24,168 nt of DNA from ZC4RG42 sp003242425 (GTDB taxonomy: Bacteria > Pseudomonadota > Gammaproteobacteria > Burkholderiales > SG8-39). Both the position numbers and the translations under genes were made by a program. The notes beneath the pieces were generated by a model, which made no database searches, was not told the DNA's origin, and saw only the letters and a list, made by a program, of their open reading frames with translations. Within the stretch, counting starts at the first letter, position 1. Each line of letters opens with the position of its first letter. Of the stretch, positions 8,292 through 14,849 are shown one piece after another. The DNA lies in assembly GCA_937907425.1 (NCBI GenBank), contig CALCIE010000043.1:1-24168 (forward strand). The letters run 5' to 3'.

Positions 8292-9638
8292 TCAGCGCAT
8301 CGTCACGAATTCCTCGGCACTCGTGGGATGGATGGCGACGGTGTCGTCGAAATCCTTCTTGGTCGCGCCCATGCGCACCGCCACCGCGAAGCCCTGCAGC
8401 ATCTCGTCGGCCGCGAGCCCGATCACGTGCAGCCCCACGATGCGCTCCTCCGGCCCCGCGCATACCAGCTTCATCTCCGTCATCGACTTGTGGCGGGTGA
8501 AGGCGTAGTACATGGGCGTGAAGCGCGTCTTGTAGATCTTCACGGCGTCGCCGTACTTGGCGCGCGCCTGGTCTTCGGTGAGGCCCACGGTGCCGATGGG
8601 CGGGTGGGTGAAAACCACCGTCGGAATGAGATCGTAGTCGAGCTTGCGCTCGGGCTGGTTGTCGAACAGCCGGTCGGCGAGCCGCCGGCCGGCGGCAATC
8701 GCCACCGGCGTGAGCGGCGCCCGCCCGGTCACGTCGCCGATGGCGTAAATGCCGGCGACGTTGGTGTTCTGGTATGCGTCGGTGGGAATGAATCCCTGTT
8801 CGTCCTGGCGTACGCCCGCGCGTTCGAGCTGCAGGCCTTCGGTGTTGGGGTGACGGCCGATCGCCCAGATCACCTGATCGAAGCCTTTCAGCCTGCCGCC
8901 GTCCTGCAGCAATACGTCGATGTGCGCGCCGTTGCGCTCCAGTGCCGCGATGCGGGCGTTCCTGACGATCTCGATGCCTTCGGCCTGCAGCGCCTCCATG
9001 ACGCCTTCCTGCAGCATGCGGTCGAAACTGCGCAGCACCGAGTCGTAGCGGATGACGAGCTTGACCTCGGTACCGAGCGCCGCCAGCATGCCCGCGAGTT
9101 CCACGGCGATGTAACCTGCGCCGGCCACGGCCACGCGGCGCGGCTGGGTTTTCAGCTCGAAGAAACCGTCGGAGGAGATGCCCAGTTCCGCGCCGGGCAG
9201 ATCGGGAATGGAAGGCCGGCCGCCGGTGGCGATGACGATGTGATCGGCGCTGAGACGTTCGCCGTTCACCTCGACCGTGTGCGCATCGACGAAGGCCGCG
9301 CGGCCGCGGTAGACGGTGACCCCGTTTTCCGCCAGGTAGGCGCCGTAACGGTCGTTGAGCCGCGCCACATAGGCATCGCGCGCCTGTTGCAATTGCGGCC
9401 AGTCGAAAGCCGGCTCGTCGAAATGGAAACCGTAATCGCGCGCATCCTCCAGCGCGTGCCGCAGCGCCGCGCCGTTCCACATGATCTTCTTCGGTACGCA
9501 GCCGACGTTGACGCAGGTGCCGCCCAGGCGTGCGGCCTCGATCAGGGCGACGCGCTTGCCGTAACGCGCCGCACGGTTGGCGGTGGCGACGCCGCCGCTG
9601 CCGCCGCCGATCGCAATAAGGTCGTAATGTGCAGTCAT
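8292..9638 (-). CDS. gor: Glutathione-disulfide reductase (NADPH)
   Basis: FAD-dependent reductase that keeps glutathione reduced in the cytoplasm. The 448 residues start MTAHYDLIAIGGGSGG, the FAD-binding GxGxxG at 11-16. The redox-active pair is Cys42 and Cys47 (GGTCVNVGC). The second nucleotide fold has GAGYIAVE (173-180), followed by Arg197 and Arg203 in VIRYDSVLRSFD, the arginines that mark NADPH rather than NADH preference. The C-terminus has the catalytic HPTSAEE, with His at about 437. These features separate it from dihydrolipoamide dehydrogenase and mercuric reductase. The ATG at 9638 is the family start; upstream in-frame codons add no homologous residues. It is transcribed alone, divergent from tRNA-Val. 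Confidence 0.95.
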   Translation of the reverse strand: MTAHYDLIAIGGGSGGVATANRAARYGKRVALIEAARLGGTCVNVGCVPKKIMWNGAALRHALEDARDYGFHFDEPAFDWPQLQQARDAYVARLNDRYGAYLAENGVTVYRGRAAFVDAHTVEVNGERLSADHIVIATGGRPSIPDLPGAELGISSDGFFELKTQPRRVAVAGAGYIAVELAGMLAALGTEVKLVIRYDSVLRSFDRMLQEGVMEALQAEGIEIVRNARIAALERNGAHIDVLLQDGGRLKGFDQVIWAIGRHPNTEGLQLERAGVRQDEQGFIPTDAYQNTNVAGIYAIGDVTGRAPLTPVAIAAGRRLADRLFDNQPERKLDYDLIPTVVFTHPPIGTVGLTEDQARAKYGDAVKIYKTRFTPMYYAFTRHKSMTEMKLVCAGPEERIVGLHVIGLAADEMLQGFAVAVRMGATKKDFDDTVAIHPTSAEEFVTMR

Positions 9639-9750
9639 GGGAACGGTCTGTTTGTCACTCGTTGATCGTCTAAAGGCGAGAGTATGGTCCAAGCGGCGCG
9701 ACGCCGGCCATTTGAGCCTGTCCATGGCGGCGTTCGGGTGAGCCTATCGC

Positions 9751-9779
9751 TTCCCTAAGCGCCCGCGCTCCGCTAGAAT
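9751..9779 (+). promoter_or_regulatory. Promoter of tRNA-Val
   Basis: A good -10 TAGAAT (9774-9779) lies 13 bp before the tRNA, with a poor -35 TTCCCT 17 bp upstream. The GC-rich discriminator (ACGCGACC) is the type seen at stringently controlled stable-RNA promoters. Confidence 0.5.
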
Positions 9780-9792
9780 ACGCGACCTTTAC

Positions 9793-9869
9793 AGGCGCGT
9801 AGCTCAGTTGGTTAGAGCACCACCTTGACATGGTGGGGGTCGTTGGTTCGAATCCAATCGCGCCTACCA
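9793..9869 (+). tRNA. tRNA-Val (anticodon GAC)
   Basis: A 77-nt cloverleaf. Acceptor AGGCGCG pairs with CGCGCCT and is followed by encoded ACCA. The D arm is GCTC...GAGC, the anticodon arm is CCACC-TTGACAT-GGTGG, and the T arm is GTTGG-TTCGAAT-CCAAT. The central loop triplet GAC reads GUC and GUU valine codons. Confidence 0.97.
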
Positions 9870-9891
9870 ACACTTTGCAACGTCCGTATCG

Positions 9892-9915
9892 AAAGCCGCC
9901 GCGAGCGGCTTTTTT
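9892..9915 (+). terminator. Intrinsic terminator of tRNA-Val
   Basis: AAAGCCGC and GCGGCTTT form an 8-bp stem around CGCGA, and the T run continues to 9915. It lies 22 bp after the tRNA CCA end. Confidence 0.9.
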
Positions 9916-9999
9916 GTTGCGCGCGTACGGCGTGCGGCCGTGCTGACGCGAGGTTTCAGCGGAGTTCGCGCCGATGGCGGTGTTGCGATGCATTCCGGG

Positions 10000-10031
10000 C
10001 AAAAAAAATGCGCGCGGCATGCCGCGCGCAT
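10000..10031 (-). terminator. Intrinsic terminator of the downstream autotransporter copy
   Basis: Bases 10008-10031 are a perfect 24-nt palindrome (ATGCGCGCGG... mirrored). On the minus strand it is followed by a run of eight T (10001-10008 as A on plus). It lies about 25 bp past the stop at 10057 and closes the minus-strand autotransporter unit. Confidence 0.88.
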
Positions 10032-10056
10032 GATCCATGGTTGACGTCAGATCAGC

Positions 10057-12057
10057 CTAGAACGTTTTCTGCCAGCTTGCGGCGAGCCAGTAGTTGGAGG
10101 CTTCGCCCTTGGTGGTGGCGTTGAGCAGGAGCGAAGCGGTGCCGCCTGCAAGCTTGCCTTCCACCCCCACGCCCGCGCGCAGCCAGGTGCGCTCGTTCTT
10201 TACGCCGTCCAGATCGAAGCCGAACAGCCCGATCACTTCACCGGAGGTGCGGGCGCCTTTCTTCTGGAAGCGGTGCGCGCCTTCGAGCAGCCCCACCAGT
10301 TGCACGTTCTGCGCAAGCGGGTGCGCGGCGTTCACGCCCAGGCGCAGCTCGGTGGCGCGCTCCTTGCGCGAATCGAAGCGCGCCGGGAAGCCGCCGCCGG
10401 TCTCGGTGTAGCCGTCCATTTTGGCCACGCTGTGGGCCAGTTCGGCGTAGGGCGAGAACGCGGTATTGCCGCTTCGCCACAAGCCGTCCCACTCCAGCCG
10501 GGCGCGCAGACCCCAGGTATCGGTGTCGGGCTTGGCGTAGGAGTAGTCCGGCAGCCCGGCGTTGAGATAGCCGCGGCGCAGATCGGCTTTGCCCCAGTGC
10601 AGGTAGCCGGTGAGCACGGCCCAGAGGGAGCCGGAGACGGGGACGAGGCCTTCGGCGAGCACATAGGTGCCGTCGGTGTCGGCCGAGCCGTTGACGACCA
10701 GATTCTGTTTGGCCCAGGTGTGGCCGAGGGCGACGTTCAACTGAGCGTTGCCGAAGTTGCGGCCGAAGCCGACTTCGGCCAGGCCGATGCGGCCGTCGCG
10801 CTTGCCGTGATCGTCGCGGCCGATGTCGCCGGAGATCCAGAAGGTGCTGCGGCCGGCCTCGACGCGGCGGGCGAGGGGCCGGGAGTGGGCGCCGTTGAGC
10901 ACGGTGCTGGCCGAGGCCAGGGCCATGGCGCCGCCGGAGGCGGTGGCAGACAGGCTTTGCTGCATGCTCTCCACCGTGACCAGGCCGCTGCCCCCGCGGG
11001 CAAGGAACGCAGTGTTGTTTTCGAGCATGCCAACGACAACGCGGCCGTCGGCACTCGTTGCGTAGGCAATATGCGTCTCGATGTCGGCGGGGACTTTGAC
11101 GCCGGTGGAGCGCAGCCAGTTTTCAACCGACTGCATGCCGGTGGCCTCGGTCCAGCGGAAGGCGCGATGGCTTCCATCGGCTGTTTCCGCGCTTCCTACG
11201 ACCACCTTGCCGTTGGCCGAGACAGCATAGGCCCACGATTCGCTGCCGCCGAGCGTGCCGAGATCGTGCATCTTGTCGTCGGCCTCGGTCCAGCGGAAGG
11301 CATGCCAAGCGCCGGAGCCAGTTTGCGCGTCCCCGACCACGACTGAGCCGTCGGCGGAGACCCCGGTGGCGTACGAGTCATCCCCGCCCAGCGTGCCGAG
11401 ATCGCGCATCGTGTTGCTGGCCTCGGTCCAGCGGAAGGCGTGGTCATGCCCGTCGTTGGTTGTGGAACCGCCGACGACGACCTTGCCGTCGGCCGAGACC
11501 GCGATGGCCCAGGAATCGCCGCCGAGCGTGCCGAGATTCTGCATGCCGTCCGCGTCGGTCCAGCGGAAAGCGCGCCACTCGCCGGAGGCAAGTTCCGTCT
11601 CCCCGACGACGACAGTGCCATCAGCCGAGACGCCCCAAGCCCACGATTCCGACCCGCCGAGCGTGCCCAGATCACGGATCTGGCCGGGGGTCCAGAGGAA
11701 GGCGTGATGTTCGTCTTGGTCGTTTTTTGAAGTGCCGATGATCACTGAGCCGTCAGCCGAGATGCCAGCGGCACCTGCATACGTTCCGCCGAGCGGTATG
11801 CCGAGGTCCTCCATGCCGCCGGACTCGGTCCAGCGGAACACGCGGTAGTTGCCGGAGGCGTCCTGTGCCGCGCCGACGACGATGGTCCCGTCGGGCGTGA
11901 TGCTTGTGGCAAACGAATAACTGCCGCCCAGCGTGCCGAGCTTGATGACTTGGGCGTACACCGTCGGCGACATGACGGCCAGGACCGGAGCAAGCAGTGC
12001 GGGCAAGAGCGCGGCTCTGCGAAGGCGCGGGCGCGCCCGCAGGCGGTTGCGGGGCAT
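10057..12057 (-). CDS. HAF-repeat autotransporter, copy 1 (downstream copy)
   Basis: A 666-residue outer-membrane protein of type V secretion layout. Residues 1-35 are a signal peptide (Arg-rich start, LLPALLAPVLAV, cleavage after VYA). Residues 37-308 are six repeats of 45-46 residues of the form DLGTLGG...VSADGxVVVG...AFRWT, the HAF-family extracellular repeat; a seventh degenerate unit spans about 309-355. After a linker, residues about 406-666 resemble an autotransporter beta-barrel (FWISGDIGR... GHTWAKQ... ending SNYWLAASWQKTF, with the C-terminal Phe favoured by the BAM complex). The ATG at 12057 has a strong GGGAGG 8 bp upstream; longer in-frame extensions are rejected. It is identical to copy 2 except at the penultimate residue (Thr here, Ser there). 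Ligand unknown; probably surface-exposed adhesion or binding. Confidence 0.93.
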   Translation of the reverse strand: MPRNRLRARPRLRRAALLPALLAPVLAVMSPTVYAQVIKLGTLGGSYSFATSITPDGTIVVGAAQDASGNYRVFRWTESGGMEDLGIPLGGTYAGAAGISADGSVIIGTSKNDQDEHHAFLWTPGQIRDLGTLGGSESWAWGVSADGTVVVGETELASGEWRAFRWTDADGMQNLGTLGGDSWAIAVSADGKVVVGGSTTNDGHDHAFRWTEASNTMRDLGTLGGDDSYATGVSADGSVVVGDAQTGSGAWHAFRWTEADDKMHDLGTLGGSESWAYAVSANGKVVVGSAETADGSHRAFRWTEATGMQSVENWLRSTGVKVPADIETHIAYATSADGRVVVGMLENNTAFLARGGSGLVTVESMQQSLSATASGGAMALASASTVLNGAHSRPLARRVEAGRSTFWISGDIGRDDHGKRDGRIGLAEVGFGRNFGNAQLNVALGHTWAKQNLVVNGSADTDGTYVLAEGLVPVSGSLWAVLTGYLHWGKADLRRGYLNAGLPDYSYAKPDTDTWGLRARLEWDGLWRSGNTAFSPYAELAHSVAKMDGYTETGGGFPARFDSRKERATELRLGVNAAHPLAQNVQLVGLLEGAHRFQKKGARTSGEVIGLFGFDLDGVKNERTWLRAGVGVEGKLAGGTASLLLNATTKGEASNYWLAASWQKTF

Positions 12058-12291
12058 ATCGATATCCTCCCGATGTTTTACGGGCCGGGCACCTGGCGCA
12101 ACAGACAGGACGTGCGAAGCGCTCGGCCTCGTACGTTGCTGAGTTATTGGCGGCCCGAGTTTAGTTTGACCAGGACAAAGCCGCAATCTGAGTAGGGTTT
12201 TGGCGCCCGATCCGGAAAAGCCTCTCCCGGATCGGGCGGACGTCCTAGAACGACTTCTGCCAGCTTGCGGCGAGCCAGTAGTTGGAGGCTT
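10067..12291 (-). repeat. Tandem duplication, first instance of a 2,225-bp identical block (period 2,188 bp)
   Basis: Bases 10067-12291 appear identical to 12255-14479, offset by 2,188 bp. The unit contains one autotransporter gene and its upstream region. I compared all three ends and the intergenic part directly; translations of the rest in several frames also agree with no indel. The two instances share the 37 bp at 12255-12291, because a block of that length begins each unit and also follows the second. Confidence 0.93.
12204..12238. repeat. Strong inverted repeat between the two autotransporter copies
   Basis: A perfect 12-bp stem (arms 12204-12215 and 12227-12238, 11-nt loop) lies just past the stop of copy 2. 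Neither strand has a T run after it. On the minus strand AAAACCC follows, so it is not a canonical intrinsic terminator and read-through from copy 2 into copy 1 is possible. The same hairpin recurs at 14392-14426. Confidence 0.75.
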
Positions 12292-14245
12292 CGCCCTTGG
12301 TGGTGGCGTTGAGCAGGAGCGAAGCGGTGCCGCCTGCAAGCTTGCCTTCCACCCCCACGCCCGCGCGCAGCCAGGTGCGCTCGTTCTTTACGCCGTCCAG
12401 ATCGAAGCCGAACAGCCCGATCACTTCACCGGAGGTGCGGGCGCCTTTCTTCTGGAAGCGGTGCGCGCCTTCGAGCAGCCCCACCAGTTGCACGTTCTGC
12501 GCAAGCGGGTGCGCGGCGTTCACGCCCAGGCGCAGCTCGGTGGCGCGCTCCTTGCGCGAATCGAAGCGCGCCGGGAAGCCGCCGCCGGTCTCGGTGTAGC
12601 CGTCCATTTTGGCCACGCTGTGGGCCAGTTCGGCGTAGGGCGAGAACGCGGTATTGCCGCTTCGCCACAAGCCGTCCCACTCCAGCCGGGCGCGCAGACC
12701 CCAGGTATCGGTGTCGGGCTTGGCGTAGGAGTAGTCCGGCAGCCCGGCGTTGAGATAGCCGCGGCGCAGATCGGCTTTGCCCCAGTGCAGGTAGCCGGTG
12801 AGCACGGCCCAGAGGGAGCCGGAGACGGGGACGAGGCCTTCGGCGAGCACATAGGTGCCGTCGGTGTCGGCCGAGCCGTTGACGACCAGATTCTGTTTGG
12901 CCCAGGTGTGGCCGAGGGCGACGTTCAACTGAGCGTTGCCGAAGTTGCGGCCGAAGCCGACTTCGGCCAGGCCGATGCGGCCGTCGCGCTTGCCGTGATC
13001 GTCGCGGCCGATGTCGCCGGAGATCCAGAAGGTGCTGCGGCCGGCCTCGACGCGGCGGGCGAGGGGCCGGGAGTGGGCGCCGTTGAGCACGGTGCTGGCC
13101 GAGGCCAGGGCCATGGCGCCGCCGGAGGCGGTGGCAGACAGGCTTTGCTGCATGCTCTCCACCGTGACCAGGCCGCTGCCCCCGCGGGCAAGGAACGCAG
13201 TGTTGTTTTCGAGCATGCCAACGACAACGCGGCCGTCGGCACTCGTTGCGTAGGCAATATGCGTCTCGATGTCGGCGGGGACTTTGACGCCGGTGGAGCG
13301 CAGCCAGTTTTCAACCGACTGCATGCCGGTGGCCTCGGTCCAGCGGAAGGCGCGATGGCTTCCATCGGCTGTTTCCGCGCTTCCTACGACCACCTTGCCG
13401 TTGGCCGAGACAGCATAGGCCCACGATTCGCTGCCGCCGAGCGTGCCGAGATCGTGCATCTTGTCGTCGGCCTCGGTCCAGCGGAAGGCATGCCAAGCGC
13501 CGGAGCCAGTTTGCGCGTCCCCGACCACGACTGAGCCGTCGGCGGAGACCCCGGTGGCGTACGAGTCATCCCCGCCCAGCGTGCCGAGATCGCGCATCGT
13601 GTTGCTGGCCTCGGTCCAGCGGAAGGCGTGGTCATGCCCGTCGTTGGTTGTGGAACCGCCGACGACGACCTTGCCGTCGGCCGAGACCGCGATGGCCCAG
13701 GAATCGCCGCCGAGCGTGCCGAGATTCTGCATGCCGTCCGCGTCGGTCCAGCGGAAAGCGCGCCACTCGCCGGAGGCAAGTTCCGTCTCCCCGACGACGA
13801 CAGTGCCATCAGCCGAGACGCCCCAAGCCCACGATTCCGACCCGCCGAGCGTGCCCAGATCACGGATCTGGCCGGGGGTCCAGAGGAAGGCGTGATGTTC
13901 GTCTTGGTCGTTTTTTGAAGTGCCGATGATCACTGAGCCGTCAGCCGAGATGCCAGCGGCACCTGCATACGTTCCGCCGAGCGGTATGCCGAGGTCCTCC
14001 ATGCCGCCGGACTCGGTCCAGCGGAACACGCGGTAGTTGCCGGAGGCGTCCTGTGCCGCGCCGACGACGATGGTCCCGTCGGGCGTGATGCTTGTGGCAA
14101 ACGAATAACTGCCGCCCAGCGTGCCGAGCTTGATGACTTGGGCGTACACCGTCGGCGACATGACGGCCAGGACCGGAGCAAGCAGTGCGGGCAAGAGCGC
14201 GGCTCTGCGAAGGCGCGGGCGCGCCCGCAGGCGGTTGCGGGGCAT
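12245..14245 (-). CDS. HAF-repeat autotransporter, copy 2 (upstream copy)
   Basis: Second tandem copy, again 666 residues: signal peptide 1-35, six HAF repeats at 37-308 plus a degenerate seventh, and a C-terminal barrel from about 406. Every residue matches copy 1 except the penultimate one (QKSF here, QKTF in copy 1), caused by two base changes near the stop. The upstream 187 bp (14246-14432), including the GGGAGG ribosome-binding site, is also identical to that of copy 1 (12058-12244). Both genes therefore have the same control signals. The stop is followed by the hairpin at 12204-12238 rather than by the T-tract terminator that closes copy 1. The near-complete identity implies a very recent event or continuing gene conversion. 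Confidence 0.93.
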   Translation of the reverse strand: MPRNRLRARPRLRRAALLPALLAPVLAVMSPTVYAQVIKLGTLGGSYSFATSITPDGTIVVGAAQDASGNYRVFRWTESGGMEDLGIPLGGTYAGAAGISADGSVIIGTSKNDQDEHHAFLWTPGQIRDLGTLGGSESWAWGVSADGTVVVGETELASGEWRAFRWTDADGMQNLGTLGGDSWAIAVSADGKVVVGGSTTNDGHDHAFRWTEASNTMRDLGTLGGDDSYATGVSADGSVVVGDAQTGSGAWHAFRWTEADDKMHDLGTLGGSESWAYAVSANGKVVVGSAETADGSHRAFRWTEATGMQSVENWLRSTGVKVPADIETHIAYATSADGRVVVGMLENNTAFLARGGSGLVTVESMQQSLSATASGGAMALASASTVLNGAHSRPLARRVEAGRSTFWISGDIGRDDHGKRDGRIGLAEVGFGRNFGNAQLNVALGHTWAKQNLVVNGSADTDGTYVLAEGLVPVSGSLWAVLTGYLHWGKADLRRGYLNAGLPDYSYAKPDTDTWGLRARLEWDGLWRSGNTAFSPYAELAHSVAKMDGYTETGGGFPARFDSRKERATELRLGVNAAHPLAQNVQLVGLLEGAHRFQKKGARTSGEVIGLFGFDLDGVKNERTWLRAGVGVEGKLAGGTASLLLNATTKGEASNYWLAASWQKSF

Positions 14246-14479
14246 ATCGATATCCTCCCGATGTTTTACGGGCCGGGCACCTGGCGCAACAGACAGGACG
14301 TGCGAAGCGCTCGGCCTCGTACGTTGCTGAGTTATTGGCGGCCCGAGTTTAGTTTGACCAGGACAAAGCCGCAATCTGAGTAGGGTTTTGGCGCCCGATC
14401 CGGAAAAGCCTCTCCCGGATCGGGCGGACGTCCTAGAACGACTTCTGCCAGCTTGCGGCGAGCCAGTAGTTGGAGGCTT
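12255..14479 (-). repeat. Tandem duplication, second instance of the 2,225-bp identical block
   Basis: Identical to 10067-12291. Its right end (14443-14479) is the 37-bp block also found at 10067-10103 and 12255-12291. Identity stops at 14480, where the sequence becomes a diverged relic of another 3' end. Confidence 0.93.
14392..14426. repeat. Second instance of the 12-bp-stem inverted repeat
   Basis: Exact copy of the hairpin at 12204-12238. Here it stands just past the stop codon of the relic 3' end, which was probably its original context. Confidence 0.7.
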
Positions 14480-14545
14480 GGCGCTTGATGGTGGCGTGGA
14501 CAGGAAAGAAGCGCTGCCGCCGGCTATCCTTCCGGTTCGCCGTTG
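14433..14545 (-). pseudogene. Relic 3' end of a third HAF autotransporter gene
   Basis: The last codons (QASNYWLAASWQKSF then TAG) match the barrel end of copies 1 and 2; 14443-14479 is identical to both. Further upstream on the minus strand the match is diverged but clear for about 60 bp: ATIKRQASNYW aligns with ATTKGEASNYW, and GGCGGCAGCGCTTC with GGCGGCACCGCTTC. One base is missing (TCCTGTCCAC against TCCTGCTCAAC), which shifts the frame. Beyond about 14545 similarity fades. No start or passenger remains, so this is the decayed stub of an older paralogue. Confidence 0.75.
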
Positions 14546-14651
14546 ACAGCCGGCAGCCGAACTGCCGCTGGGGGTGTAAGACGAGAATGATCCACGTGTG
14601 GCGGGATGCGTCCAGCTTGCCACGTCTAGGGACGCGACGCAGGGCTCTGAT

Positions 14652-14680
14652 TTGGCGGGGGCGTCCAGTTATGGGAAAAT
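14652..14680 (+). promoter_or_regulatory. Possible thrS operon promoter
   Basis: TTGGCG (14652-14657), 17 bp, GAAAAT (14675-14680). The boxes are imperfect, but this is the best pair I found in the region. It would give a leader of about 160 nt. Confidence 0.35.
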
Positions 14681-14748
14681 GCGCGCGCATTGAGCTGCGC
14701 GCAGTTCGCAAAGGCGCGGCGGCTCGTGGATACGGCAAGCCGGCGAAC

Positions 14749-14779
14749 GGCGTCCGCCGCGCGGTGGCGGGGATACGCC
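14749..14779 (+). promoter_or_regulatory. Upstream hairpin in the thrS leader
   Basis: Nested stem GGCGT-CCGCC / GGCGG-(GGAT)-ACGCC with a 7-nt loop. CCGCGC at 14757-14762, in its 5' arm and loop, is complementary to the 5' arm of the terminator at 14806-14811, so the two structures could be mutually exclusive. GC-rich DNA makes such pairings frequent, so the role is inferred only. Confidence 0.35.
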
Positions 14780-14805
14780 GGAGCGCCGCCCGCTTCCCGT
14801 TCCAG

Positions 14806-14829
14806 GCGCGGCTTCACCGCGCTTTTTTT
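14806..14829 (+). terminator. Intrinsic terminator in the thrS leader (candidate attenuator)
   Basis: GCGCGG, loop CTTCA, CCGCGC, then seven T (14823-14829). It ends 20 bp before the thrS ATG, on the same strand, and no plus-strand gene precedes it for several kb. It is therefore better explained as a leader attenuator than as the end of an upstream unit. Confidence 0.7.
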
Positions 14830-14849
14830 GTCGCTAGGTTTCGAGATTC

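Larger units (their letters stand above)
14546..14849. other. Non-coding stretch: decayed DNA and thrS leader
   Basis: No convincing gene on either strand. The part to about 14640 looks like decayed remains upstream of the autotransporter relic. From about 14650 it is the leader of the thrS operon, with a weak promoter and two hairpins. A plus-strand open frame crosses it into thrS but has no family resemblance. Confidence 0.6.

Noticed and set aside
10008..10031. Perfect 24-bp palindrome as an operator or replication/recombination site
   Set aside because: It is followed by eight T on the minus strand right after a minus-strand gene, so an intrinsic terminator explains it.
12058..12339. N-terminal extension of autotransporter copy 1 (to 760 residues) and of copy 2 (to 792)
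   Set aside because: The extensions read through the hairpin and the neighbouring gene end. The ATG with GGGAGG and a signal peptide lies downstream.
10057..14245. CRISPR-like array from the regularly spaced short repeats inside the autotransporter genes
   Set aside because: The repeats are in-frame protein repeats (HAF units) with coding constraint. Units are about 135 bp, and no spacers or cas genes are present.
10057..14479. Insertion sequence or composite transposon as cause of the duplication
   Set aside because: No transposase, terminal inverted repeats or target-site duplications. The three 37-bp blocks explain the structure by homologous recombination.
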